The notes beneath the pieces are model-generated. The model worked only from the letters and a program-made list of their open reading frames with translations. It did not search any database and had not been told where the DNA came from. A stretch of DNA of 64,000 bases from Colletotrichum lupini (lineage: Eukaryota > Ascomycota > Sordariomycetes > Glomerellales > Glomerellaceae), in the NCBI RefSeq assembly GCF_023278565.1, contig NC_064672.1, positions 3,534,001 to 3,598,000 on the forward strand. Reading direction: 5' to 3'. A program made the position numbers and the translations under genes. Below, in pieces: positions 1-10,696 of the stretch (the first letter of the stretch is position 1; each line of letters starts with the position of its first letter).

Positions 1-526
1 CGGTCATAGACAATGGCAGAGTCGAGCTCTTCCTTGTGTCTCATGACGGCATCGTATGTCTCCTTGGCAATCATGGGAGACGCCCGGTTGTTTCTGGGGT
101 TGACATAGTGGTAGAGGTCGCTAATGACCGAAGACCATTGCTTCTTGGTCTGCTTGTGGAGGTTGGAGACAGCTATGCGGGCAGCGAGGATGGCATAGTC
201 GGGGTGGGTGACAGTCATGTATGCGGCAGTCTCGGCGGCCTGTTCATGAAATTGTTAGCACCCGGTAGAGAGAGGTAGAGGAGAGCAGTGTTTACCAAGT
301 CATCAAGCTGCACAGTCGTGACACCACCGTAAACACCGGAGATAACCTTTTGGGTGATGGCAACCGGGTCAACGTGGTCCATGTCGAGGCCATAGCATAG
401 CCTGGACACTCTGGCAGTAATCTTGTCGAACTGGACGCGCTCCTGGCGCCCGTCTGCGCTCAATTAGTATCGTGAGCGACCACTTAACGCGTCTGAGCAG
501 TACATACCGCGCTTCCTCACGAACAT
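1..526 (-). CDS. RNR1: Ribonucleoside-diphosphate reductase large subunit, N-terminal part
   Basis: Class I ribonucleotide reductase large chain, which reduces ribonucleoside diphosphates to deoxyribonucleotides for DNA synthesis in the cytosol. Three exons are visible: 526-508, 453-296 and 239-1, and the gene runs off the left edge. The first 138 residues start [18 protein letters not shown] and form the ATP-cone domain that senses dATP/ATP, followed by the conserved stretch ending SAIVYDR. The start ATG at 526 is the only one that yields the family N-terminus, and it needs a tiny 19-nt first exon joined through GTATGT...GCGCAG. The second intron carries a GCTAAC branch point. The catalytic barrel lies outside the window. 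The gene is divergent from the TatD gene, and ACGCGT boxes in and upstream of it fit S-phase control. Identity is certain; only the 5' end is present. Confidence 0.95.
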
Positions 527-1576
527 GGTGCCTGAGTTCGGCTATGAGATTGTGGGAGACGGGGGGTTTTGGGTCGTCTCGCGGGAGACGTAGGAACACT
601 CGAGAGCAAGAAGATGAAGGTGAATTGCTGTAGAAGAGAGATGGGGTATCAAGAGCACCAAGAATTAGAACTGTAATGGTGCTAGAAGAAGTTGCGTCAA
701 GAGTGTTTGGGTTGTGGGAGGTTGAGAAGAGAATAGAAAGATGCCAGGAGGTGCTGCAGATACTTATGGCAGTGCCAATTCGCGTAGAAACGCGTCTACG
801 GGTCTCAACGCCAAAGTGGACTTTAGCGCGACGAGGTAGGGGGGCAGGGGGGGCACGTCAAGGCATCAATAATAAATTGGCTGGCAAAAGGCCGCAAAAG
901 TGGTTTTCTGGCCTTGTAGGCTAGGCATCTCCGCCCGTGCCCCTCGGTTCACGTTCGCATCCCCGAGCCAACACTTACCTGGGACACAATGGACGACTGT
1001 AGAAAGAACGGACAATCTCAATCTCACAGCTGGCAACCACTGGACTTGACTAATGCTAAGGTACGTACGACTGACTGGCTTGGAAATCAAGTCTGACAAC
1101 AACTCCACTGTGGATGGATTGTTGTTTGTCTCTTCCCATTCTTCTATATATATATAGATATCTTATATATCACTTCCCATCTGACGCGGGTTGCCGCTTG
1201 CAACGGAGAGATGACTTCACATTTGTCCCGAGGAACTGTCCTGCTTGGAATGCACTCTGAAACTCTTTAATTGATTTTACTCGCGTCAAACCGATTAGTC
1301 GGGTGCAGTGCACGCGTTGACCCCTCATCACCGTTTCAGCGCAGCGATGCGGTGGTGCACTTTAATGGATTTTTCTGTAGGCACTTTACGCGTGCACTGC
1401 ACGTCGCTTCATGGTGGAGGTTCCACTCCATCACGATGTCACGTGAGAGAGGCCAAAATCAATTAAACAGCCTCAGTGAGATTGAGGCCAAACGACGTCA
1501 CGACTATATCAATTGGCGTTTTCCTGCCTCGAAGACATGAAATTTTGAAGCTTGAAGACATCATTGCCCATTATCC
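527..1576. promoter_or_regulatory. RNR1 / TatD divergent promoter region
   Basis: About 1 kb between two divergent starts. It contains ACGCGT (MluI cell-cycle box) at 790-795, 1312-1317 and 1388-1393; a fourth lies in RNR1 intron 1 at 487-492. A short TA-rich stretch with ATATATATATAG sits near 1144. No other coding frame looks real here. The MCB cluster fits MBF control of RNR1, which is known in yeasts; function here is inferred. Confidence 0.55.
1303..1402. repeat. 15-bp perfect inverted repeat containing MCB boxes
   Basis: The left arm GTGCAGTGCACGCGT (1303-1317) is the exact reverse complement of the right arm ACGCGTGCACTGCAC (1388-1402), with 70 bp between them. Each arm ends in an ACGCGT box at its inner side and carries a GTGCA/TGCAC palindromic part at its outer side. 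This is seen directly; a role as a paired binding module is inference. Confidence 0.8.
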
Positions 1577-2961
1577 ATGAGAGGATTCTCACCTCTGTTC
1601 CTCACCAGAGCACGGCCGCAACAGTTGATTCAACCATTGCATAGAAGCTTTCTGTCATCGCCATCACCCATACTCACAATGGCCACTCCCACAGAGGCCT
1701 GTAAGCCGGCATACCAGCCCCGCTATATTGATGTGTGTAACTCACGCTCGTCAAACTTACTCATGATTCAGCGTGATAACCCTCTATTCTTGGTAGATTG
1801 GCATCAACTTGGCCGATCCCATCTTCAGAGGTCTGCACCACGGCAAGCAACGGCACCCTAACGACCTTGCCGGGGTCATCTCAAGAGCGAAGGAAGTCGG
1901 ATGCACCAAGCTGATAGTCACGGGGTCCGACTTCACCAGCTCCAGAGATGCCCTGGATATTGCAAAAGACTACCGTGAGTCAAATAGATGTGCACCTTAC
2001 GTCAACCTGTCATTGACTTCGCGATAATGCAGCTGGCGTCGTGTATACGACGATCGGAATCCACCCCTGCAGCAGCGCAATCTTCAGCAGCTCGGACGAT
2101 GCCGCAGAGGGCATTAACACGGATCCGGACCCCGAGAAGCCGATCTCTGAGCACCACGAGCCGGATCCGAAGAAGACGGAGGCCATCATAGCCGAGCTTC
2201 GTGACCTCATCAACGAGTCGACCGCCTCCCACTCCGGCGTCGTCGCCTTTGGGGAGTTCGGGCTCGACTACGACCGCCTGCACTACTGCTCAAAGAAGGT
2301 TCAGATCCACGCTTTCGCAGCGCAGCTTGATCTCGTGCTCGAGACGAAGCCTCAGCTGCCCCTTTTCCTACACTCTAGAGCAGCACACGCGGACTTCGTC
2401 CAATTACTCAAGGACAAGTTTGGGGACAAGCTCGAGAAGCTGGAAAAGGGCGGCGTTGTGCACAGCTTCACTGGTTCCATGCAGGAAGCCAAGGAGTTGA
2501 TGGATCTGGGCTTGTACATTGGCATCAATGGGTGCAGTTTCAAGACCGAGGAGAACTGTGAAGTCGTCAAGCAGATCGGCCTGGACAGGATGATGATTGA
2601 GACCGATGGCCCCTGGTGCGAAATTAGACCGAGCCATTTCGGCTACAAGTATCTCATTGAGAAAAAGCCGGAGGTTAACGGCACCGCTCAAGATGCTGCC
2701 AACGGGACTGCAACCCCAGAAGTCCCAGCTCCGAAGCCTCAGCCCAAGAAGAAGAATCAGAAAAAGGAACCTGAAGTGCCGGAGCGCTTCAAGGTCGTCA
2801 AGAAGGAGAAGTGGGAGGAAGGAGCCATGATCAAGGGCCGTAACGAGCCATGCATGATTGAGCGTGTAGCTAAAGCCGTGGCGGGTATTAAGGGAGTCGA
2901 GGTTGAGGACATTTGCGAAGCCGCTTGGAGAAATACTGTCAAGGTTTTCGGCGTAGAATAG
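1577..2961 (+). CDS. TatD-family metal-dependent deoxyribonuclease (TATDN1-like)
   Basis: Exons 1577-1732, 1797-1974 and 2033-2961 give 420 residues from ATG 1577, or 386 from the in-frame ATG at 1679. TatD enzymes are metal-dependent exo/endonucleases with a TIM-barrel fold, linked to DNA repair and apoptotic DNA breakdown. Visible landmarks (long-form numbering): YIDIGINLADP at the first exon junction, IGIHP near 119, GEFGLDY near 185, LFLHSR near 222, HSFTGS near 255, and the metal-binding ETDGPW near 301. A lysine/proline-rich insert (about 325-365) precedes the GRNEP motif. The first 34 residues of the long form are rich in Arg, Ser and Leu with no acid, like a mitochondrial presequence, so two starts may serve two compartments. 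The first donor is GTGTGT, which is weak but is the only one that keeps the frame. It converges on CHL4, with 134 bp between stops. Confidence 0.9.
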
Positions 2962-3095
2962 AGCGTAGAGCACAGCATAGAACAATAGACCAGAAGACTT
3001 TCGAAAGAAATCAATTTGGGGGGTATCAATATCATAGAAAGTACACGCGCAACGCAACGACTGCGGCCTACGATAGCCTCCTTTCGGAGAGGATT

Positions 3096-4526
3096 TCATA
3101 TGCCAGACCCTTTATGGCCCCTGATCCGGCCATGCCGTACGGCCCCTACTGTGACACCTTCTTCCCCAGTCAACCATCCCGGCACTCGCTCTCCATCTAT
3201 GATGCCGTTCTCTACAAGCTGCCGTATGCCCGCGAATACATGAGATCCGTGCAATATCAGCTTGACGTTGGGGGCCCAAGTTGACGACTGTGTTCGGGGC
3301 CGATCTTCAGCGCCTGACTCAGCTCGAGAGCTGTTGTTAGGAAAAGGATCCTCCATGACAATGTCTACTCGCTCGATACCCAGTCCATCGTCGTTTTTGG
3401 CTGTATCGCCGAATCTGGCCTGGGCACATAGACGAGCTCTCTTGTAAAACTTTTCGTCTGTCTCAGCGGCGCCAGCTTTCCGTTTGGAGTCCCTCTTTGC
3501 CGCCGAAGCCGAGGTGTCATCCGCTGAATCTTCCGACAAAGGCGGTGTTGGTAAGATGGTGTCAAGCGGTGACTCATTCTTCTTCTTGTCGGCATAGATA
3601 TCCCAACCGCCACCTGCCGCATTCGTTCGGCCAACGCCTCTGGATTGCAACAGCGCATCGAGGTTCTTGGTTGTAATGTTTGTTGGTTTCAGTGTGTATC
3701 GTTCCCGCGGTCGAGAAAGCGCCTTCGGTATTCCTTCGACAACCAGGTTGCGGAAGCTTTTAGATTCGCTTGCTCCCAAAGACCCGACTGTCTGAGATTT
3801 GGACAAATAGACGAACGGCGAGGCATCTGGAAAGGCGATGTATAACGTCCGTGAGCTGTTGAGATCCGAGTCGGATTGCGTGAGACCAGTTCCGAGTTGA
3901 GTCATGCTCGTGCTGTAAGGAGACTCGACCATGAAGATGCGCAAGACGGAGAGGGTAAGCCCCTCGGGTCGATGAAAATGAAAATGAGCTTTGACGTCGG
4001 GCAATACGTGTGACTGAAGGTTTTGGATGAACGTGGATGGGTGAAACCGGGGAAGGGTCAAAGACGCAGTGTCGACTTCTGGGGCCTGCTCTTCATCATC
4101 CACGTATGAAGCCTCTTTGAGAGGCATGATACGATAGGCATTCCATTTCTGCGAGGTGGGGTGGTCTTGAAGGTATTGGGCATCTGCCAGCGCCATTTGG
4201 TATAGGGTTAGGCCATGACTCCAATCGCCGTCGGTGATGCGATCAATGATCTCTCGTTTAGACCCTTTCCTGAACTGTAGATCCGCATAGATGGTCCGTA
4301 GCTCTTCTACCGATGATGCCGGGGGGTAGAGACCGTCATCATTATCCTCTTCGTCTAGTATAGGCGCGCATAGTGGTACGTTCTCATCACTGAGCCATTC
4401 GAGGACCAGAGACAGCAAGGATGAACGGGATAAGCGGCCAAGAGCTTTTTGAACGGAAGAGTTGCTGGGCGGTAGTCGTACTGTCGACGACAAGCGTCCT
4501 GTAGTTGGGACTGAGAATCGTGCCAT
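3096..4526 (-). CDS. CHL4: Kinetochore protein CHL4 / Mis15 (CENP-N family)
   Basis: Single-exon gene of 476 residues starting MARFSVPTTGRLSSTVRLP. Chl4/Mis15 is the fungal CENP-N: with Iml3/CENP-L it forms part of the inner-kinetochore CCAN complex and contacts the centromeric nucleosome. The N-terminal helical part (LSRSSLLSLVLEWLSDENVP) and the C-terminal ending, with WLTGEEGV, AVRHGRIRGHKGSG and a stop, are the parts by which I recognise the family. A low-complexity linker with KKK, KRDSKRKAG and acidic runs lies in the last third. The ATG at 4526 was chosen because an upstream in-frame extension to 4679 has no conserved character. The length is usual for filamentous fungi. Confidence 0.85.
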   Translation of the reverse strand: MARFSVPTTGRLSSTVRLPPSNSSVQKALGRLSRSSLLSLVLEWLSDENVPLCAPILDEEDNDDGLYPPASSVEELRTIYADLQFRKGSKREIIDRITDGDWSHGLTLYQMALADAQYLQDHPTSQKWNAYRIMPLKEASYVDDEEQAPEVDTASLTLPRFHPSTFIQNLQSHVLPDVKAHFHFHRPEGLTLSVLRIFMVESPYSTSMTQLGTGLTQSDSDLNSSRTLYIAFPDASPFVYLSKSQTVGSLGASESKSFRNLVVEGIPKALSRPRERYTLKPTNITTKNLDALLQSRGVGRTNAAGGGWDIYADKKKNESPLDTILPTPPLSEDSADDTSASAAKRDSKRKAGAAETDEKFYKRARLCAQARFGDTAKNDDGLGIERVDIVMEDPFPNNSSRAESGAEDRPRTQSSTWAPNVKLILHGSHVFAGIRQLVENGIIDGERVPGWLTGEEGVTVGAVRHGRIRGHKGSGI

Positions 4527-7500
4527 GGCCGTCAAAACATTGTGCTTGTGAGGGAAAATCTGGCAGTGTTTTGATGTGTCGCGAGTGCACTGCACTGCAC
4601 TTTCCTTGTACCTTCGCGGGTGGGGAGGGGGGGATACGAAATATCGCGATGCTTGAGCCTCGGAAATGTCGTCAATCACCCCAGTGACTGAGGCTGAAGT
4701 ATCTTGAGCGGAGATGGGTTCTGTTATTGGTCGTTGAATCGTTGTAGAGCAAAGACGCGTCGCGTATCCGTACCATCAAAAGCTCAGATGCAATTATGGT
4801 GCACGGAGCACATGTTGCATACGGGGTCGGAGGGGCTTACCGCGAACAGGGGGACACGGGCCACAACGGAGGGGCACGGAGCAGTGGCTCTGTGGGCGGC
4901 AGACGTTAAGGTTGGACAAGGGGAGGAAGGCAGTCCGCAGGGACGCTGACAGGATCGGAATGCTTAGGTAGGCAAGGCGAGACGGCTACGGGTTATGGGT
5001 GCCCGATCCGACCATGCGTGCCGGCGGGGCCTAAGGTAGAGAAGAGGCCGGCGGCCAAGGCACCCGTGGTACCCAGCCCGGAACCTGCAAATGACGGGAG
5101 CAAGTTGCTTACAGTGGAGGCGTAAGGGTTGTTGACGGCGACATGGACGGCAGGGTTCACGATGTTCTGGGACCGAGATGTGCCTTACCTAAGGTACGGA
5201 GTACGTTGCGTAAGCCTGTAAGGTAAGGTATCACACTTGAGATGGTTGGCATCAAACGTGCAAGCCCAGGGCGTGGGCAGCGAGAAAGACATGGGTAAAC
5301 GGGCAGATTAGCAGCCAGCCAGCGGGGCTGTGGTCCCTCCCTGGCAGACGGCGGTCCTGGTCTGCGCGGTAAAGTCCCTGAAGCCTGAAGTACATAGTAT
5401 GTATGTAGAAAGGAATAGGTGCAGGATGCAGCGGCTGAGAGGCACGGTCGGGCCTACTTCCCGAACATGGCCGGTGGCGCTTCCGAGGGTCGGAGGGGTT
5501 GGCAGTTGCTTAGAAATTCAGATTTGAGGGTCCTTTCACAAGGACGCACACACTGAAGGATTGTAACAACTAACAAGCTGTGGCACGATGCGATGCCCAG
5601 ACACGCCAGAGGAAACACGGCAAGGTTGACACCAGAAACCCGCGACCATGCCCAAACGAGACCAGCCGAGTCATGATGGACCCGGGTTCTCATCGTGAGC
5701 AACGAATAACGCGGTTGGGGGAAGTCGGGATTTGGGTAATTGGGATTGCTGTTGTCGTGACCGTAGCGCGGGTATTGCATTTACCGCCGGTATTTAGTAC
5801 CGAAACATTAATAATCTTCCACGAGCGATGCAAGCCACGGCGTAAGTGGACTCATTTGTGCGCACAAAACTTAGAATCTGTGTAATAACGTTTCGTCAGT
5901 GGAATGTTTCTGGAACTCAATCCAAGAGAGGCCGCATTGATTGACAGCGTCAGAATTTTCTTCTTACTGCTAGAGATTGAACAATACTCCGTACACGGCA
6001 CAGCGACATGGAATACAAAACCAAAAACAGATGTCGATCAACTAAAAATGCGACTTGAATACGTCAATTGCCAACAGCCCGAAAACGAGGGGCGTCGGAA
6101 CACTGTCAGGCCAGAGATGCGCAATTGCCGCGGGGCTCTCAGAAGATTGGCCAAGCGATGATTCGTTCGCCAGCCATGGGTGAGTGATGACGGGTGGATG
6201 TGTGCATCAACAACAGTGGAGTGCGGACTGTGGAGAGGAGCTCAAGATCGAGTGCTCATGCTTCCCGGTCATGGTTCCGGGAGTTGGAAAGGGCGTGCTC
6301 GGAAAGAAGGCAGGTTATGAGGATACGGAAATTCGGAATGTCCTATTGCTGTGACTTGGCTGTAATGCCATTCCCGGTTCAATGTAGAAGCTTAGCATAT
6401 GTTGACTGGGAACCTCGTAGGTGATTGGAGGATGGGACGTCAGATGGGGCACGTCCCCGTTCATCGGCGGGTGGGGGGCTTCACATTGCCCTTGCGGTAC
6501 CGGGAACCTTCGGACCAAGGCAAAAATAGCGAGGCGCCGGCGGTATTCTGCACATGGGAATGGGTGAGGTGCTAATGATTCCGGTGTGATGTTTTTCCCT
6601 CTTGCGTGCGAGACTCAGTGGAAGTGGTGGGAGAGGACGTGGGCGTAGGTACCGGTAATCAAGCGGCGTCGTGTGTGGGTGGAGGTTCCAGGCCTGGATG
6701 GCTAGCATATGCCTGGCCACTCACTCGAGTCTCAGTCCCAGGGAGTCAAGTCTCCCGTCGATGGAACTATCTCCAAGAGGAAGACAAGCGACCAGCCTGC
6801 AGCGGTACATAGGTACGCAGCAAGTAACGCAGATGCGTGGGGTGCGGCGTGCCCTCTTGCAGGGAAATGAACAAGGCCGTCGGCCAATGGTCGGAGCCAA
6901 CCAGCACCGCGGAGCACCCTTGGGGCATTGGGGCCCTTGGGGCCCTTGGGGGGCCCCTCCCTCGGGGGCACTGAAAGTCGCGCTGTCGGGTAAAGAAGTT
7001 GACTAATACTATCCACTCGGCCTGTGTCCGCAACCTGCCTCTCCGAACAAAGGCTTCATTCTCGCCCAATTTGACTCCTCTTCCCCCATCCCATCCACTC
7101 CTCTCCCTGAACCACCCAGCAGTCCAGCCAGAGACCGAGACGAACCTCGCACTCGACAACCTAGACAGGCAGACAACCGTTCAAGAAAACATCCGACCGA
7201 CACCTTCGACCTCGACAGACCATCGCCAGGTCTCGTCTTACATCTACCCGATTCGACGCCAAATTTTGCCCCTCCATCGTCGCCGACTTCACTGCCGAGC
7301 AAAAGTTGGAATCGATCCCGGTCCACGAACCGCGCGCATTTAATTCAACTACGTTGGGGGCTTTACAACCAACGCGGCCACAACACCAACCCACTTAACG
7401 CCATCGCCGCCGTCCTCGACTCGACCTCAGGGACCCAGTCTTTTACAACCACAAAACAAATCGACACCCTCGTCTCCGAGTCGATTTGAAGGAGCCCTTT

Positions 7501-7575
7501 TGCTCTTCTGCCTCTCTGTTCTTTGGTTCCAACACCGCCGGCTTCGTACCCGAGAGCCTTCACCGGCCGAGCGAC
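4527..7575. other. Long spacer: CHL4 promoter and CYS3 promoter plus leader
   Basis: Three kilobases between divergent genes. GTGCACTGCACTGCAC is at 4585-4600 and GACGCGTCGCG at 4754-4764, both upstream of CHL4. A palindrome-rich CCTTACCTAAGGTACGGAG motif is at 5183-5201. GGGCCC/TTGGGG runs lie at about 6920-6956. From 6890 to 7575 there is no ATG, matching a long pyrimidine-rich 5' leader of the CYS3 gene. The remaining open frames start at non-ATG codons or lack codon bias, and I call none. Confidence 0.5.
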
Positions 7576-9245
7576 ATGTCGCCTTACACAAGCACTGGAG
7601 GCGGGCGCGCGCCCAATGTGTCTCGCTACCTGCGTGACTTGAACACCGTCAAGGAGCCCGGTTCCGCCGAGGAGAACTTCACCTTCGAGGACGATCTCGC
7701 CATGTTCACAAACACTCAGTTTTTCGACTTCGAGACTGGCCAGCACACCGACTACCAGGCACCGCCCAAGAAGGCCGAGACCGCTACCGTTGCTGAGCCC
7801 CAGCCTCCATCCAGCGCCGTCACCGAAGAATTGACCTCTCCCATTGGCGACTTTGGCAATGTCGACTTTTCTCTGCCAGGTAAGAAGATGCTTTCTTCTT
7901 GTTTACTTGGGATTTGCTGTACTTCATCCTTTTTGTTCATGTTGAGGCGTATGGGCTTGTGTGGGATTTGGTATGGATTTTTGGTTGTCCATCAAAAGTT
8001 CTGACCCAGTCACATCACATCGTCATTCTCACTCATCATCACCATGCTCATCACTCACACCTGACTTTTTTACTTCAACCATCTGCCACGTTACAGACAG
8101 CCATGGGCACAAGCACCTTAGTATCGGGCGAATGGGAAACGGACGACGATTCACACCGTTCACACATGAGTCAAGTGGCCCCTCTGAACTTTAACCTCCC
8201 AGTTCTCATCAGCGATCAGCTCAACTTTCTCTCAGGGTCGCAGCCAAGCACATGCGACCGCCTTATCACCAGCCTTTCGAACCTGTCCTTTCTTACCCCA
8301 CCCTGTTCATGCGCAGTCCATGTTTCATTCGGATGTCTTGATTGGGAGAAGCTGCCTGCTCTTATGCAGGTTGCCGGCGTGCGGTGTTGAGGGAGAGCCG
8401 CGACTCCAGATTGGAGCTTACAAATTGCCGGGGGATGGTGCAATATCCCGTGACTTTTCGTCATTCATCCTAGCAGGGATGCTTCGACCATCTGGGCAGC
8501 CGCCATCCGACACCGATTAAGCAAGTGCTATGGTTGATGGTCTTGTATCTCCAACATTTAGACTCGTCGATGCGGTTGTTCTTTCGATCAAGCGCTATCC
8601 GCCCCGTCTTTCCCCTCATTCCACCGTCTCGACGACGCCACGATGCCAGGAACTGATAACTCCTGCCTTGAATCATCCATCTGACCATGAACAATGACAG
8701 GCGAATTCAACTTTCACGATTTCACCAACCCCTACCCTGCCTCGGGCGTCCCGCCCTTCGCCGAAGGCCTGGGTAACCTTCAACCTCTCCAGCCTAACCC
8801 GCAACCCACCTACGCACCGCCTCCTGTATCTCAGCAGCACAACCACCACTATGCTGCTCCCACGCCTTCTGCCGCCGAGACCAGAACTCCTGAGTCCTTG
8901 AACGGAGTCAGCAGGCCCGGCCACAGCTTCGAGGAGCAGTCTCGCGTTGCCGCAGAGGAGGATAAGCGCAGGAGAAATACCGCCGCCAGCGCCAGGTTCC
9001 GCATCAAGAAGAAGCAGCGTGAGCAGGCTCTCGAGAAGAGCGCCAAGGAGATGTCGGACAAGGTCTCGGCTTTGGAGCAGCGCATCAACCTTCTCGAAAC
9101 CGAGAACCGCTGGCTCAAGAACCTCGTCATGGAGAAGAACGAGGGCAGCGAGGACATTGCTTCTATGCTCAAGGAATTCCAGAACAAGCAAACCAAGACG
9201 ACCGCGACATCTTCGGACTCTCTCAAGGCTGAGGAGGCAAAGTAG
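7576..9245 (+). CDS. cys-3: bZIP transcription factor, CYS3/MetR-like sulfur regulator
   Basis: Exons 7576-7879 and 8701-9245 give 282 residues. CYS3 (Neurospora) / MetR (Aspergillus) activates genes for sulfate uptake and sulfur-amino-acid scavenging when sulfur is limiting, acting in the nucleus as a dimer. The basic region KRRRNTAASARFRIKKKQRE spans about 191-210 with the NxAASxRFR core, followed directly by a leucine zipper to about 245. This combination is that of the CYS3/MetR group. The N-terminal half is acidic, then Pro/Gln/His-rich. The intron (7880-8700, 821 nt) is very long for this genome but has clean ends, GTAAGAAG and ATGACAG. The 5' leader of at least 690 nt is free of ATG. 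Family assignment is firm; the ortholog name is probable. Confidence 0.88.
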
Positions 9246-10696
9246 AAATGGGAAAACTTTGTCAATATTCGGAGGAGGCACTATACTCTCTCCGAATGAC
9301 GCCTGTATGCAATGCGTTTCATGTTCAAGACGTTGGAATTTATTCTGGCACCAAATGGAGTTTGATACCGTGGAGGGACGAAGAGACATACTGTGGGATG
9401 GGAGTCGTGATAGGGGGGGTTGGAGGGAAGATGAACGGGCGGTACTATTGAGCGGCTTGTTTTTACTGATTGGCAACATGTGATGAGATTTTTACATGTA
9501 TGTATACCTGCACGAACTCATGATCTTGGGACGTGATAGAGTATATCACAGCAATGAATTATACGGATGGGTTTATCGACCCTAAAGCTATTGACTAAAG
9601 TCAACTCTAAATTATTCTTTGTTCAACCAAAACTCCTAAAGCCCTTGTTCCCTCCCCCAGCGTGTGTGCTCAGGATAGAATCAGGTTAGAAGGTCTCAAC
9701 ATCTCGCAACTCGAAGGCGTGCTCCCGCGGTCCCCATCAGGTAGAGTTCAACCACCCCAAGCCAGCACAGGCATCCCCTGGCCTCACCTGCTCTTATGCC
9801 CATGGATGGATCGGGAGAGAAAGAGCCGCTGCTCGGCTCTATGTTCGTGTTCACTGGTGACCCCCGCGCCTCTCCACTTCACCGCCGACATGCCCCATTG
9901 ACAAGAAAAGAGTAAGAACTGATGGCCAAGTACGCCACAGACTCGCGGGCCCTTGACTAGGGCCCAGAGTCAGTCTTGAGGAGGTACGTAGCGCCATGTC
10001 TCGCCCATGGGAGGTTTAGTAGGTAGGCTGGAACGGGGATCCGAACATTCGCGGCTTGTTACAGGTACGGTGACCCCATCTGTCCCATGGATCGGACTCT
10101 AGACTCCAGTCTCCAGAGAACGATGAAAAACTCAGAACCCGCTAATCCATAACGATATGCCCTCTCCGGAATGTGGTGGGCTGGGTTCAGAGAGAGTAAG
10201 ACGGATCATAAGGCATGGGATAGGACAGAGCGAGGGCTGACGATGGCGAAACGGAAAATCCTGTCTGTCTAGGCCCAAGGAGCGGGCGCGGCGTGGGCGG
10301 CCGGGCTCAGAACCAGGTTGGAGGACGAGGACGGCACGGTAGAACAAGATGGGATGCAGACTTTTTGGGTCGAATGGAGACGATTCATTTCTTTGGTGCT
10401 GGTAACTGTGCAGTGGTTTTACGCAACCACTCGGCCTTACCATCCGAACCCTCGTCGATACTCTAACGGAGTCAAGGGGGGGAGAGATGGGGATCCTCTT
10501 GCTATTGGGAACTACCATAGCACATCCACTTAATCATACAATATCTTTGACAAACTCCTTCCAGGCCTTCTCACGAGTCTCTCCGAACGAGATGAGTCTC
10601 ACCGAGAGGTACTTCGTGACAGTCGTGGGTGAAGAGACAGGAAAAAAGGGGGGAGTGTCTCTAAGGTGAGTTTTTTTCTGTCTCTCTTCCCAATCC
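9246..10696. other. Convergent spacer with no gene seen
   Basis: 3' side of the CYS3-like gene and of the minus-strand gene at 10,697. An AT-rich stretch about 9,490-9,640 looks like a 3' UTR/polyadenylation zone. Open frames here have no codon bias or start from non-ATG codons. Nothing else is recognised. Confidence 0.4.
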
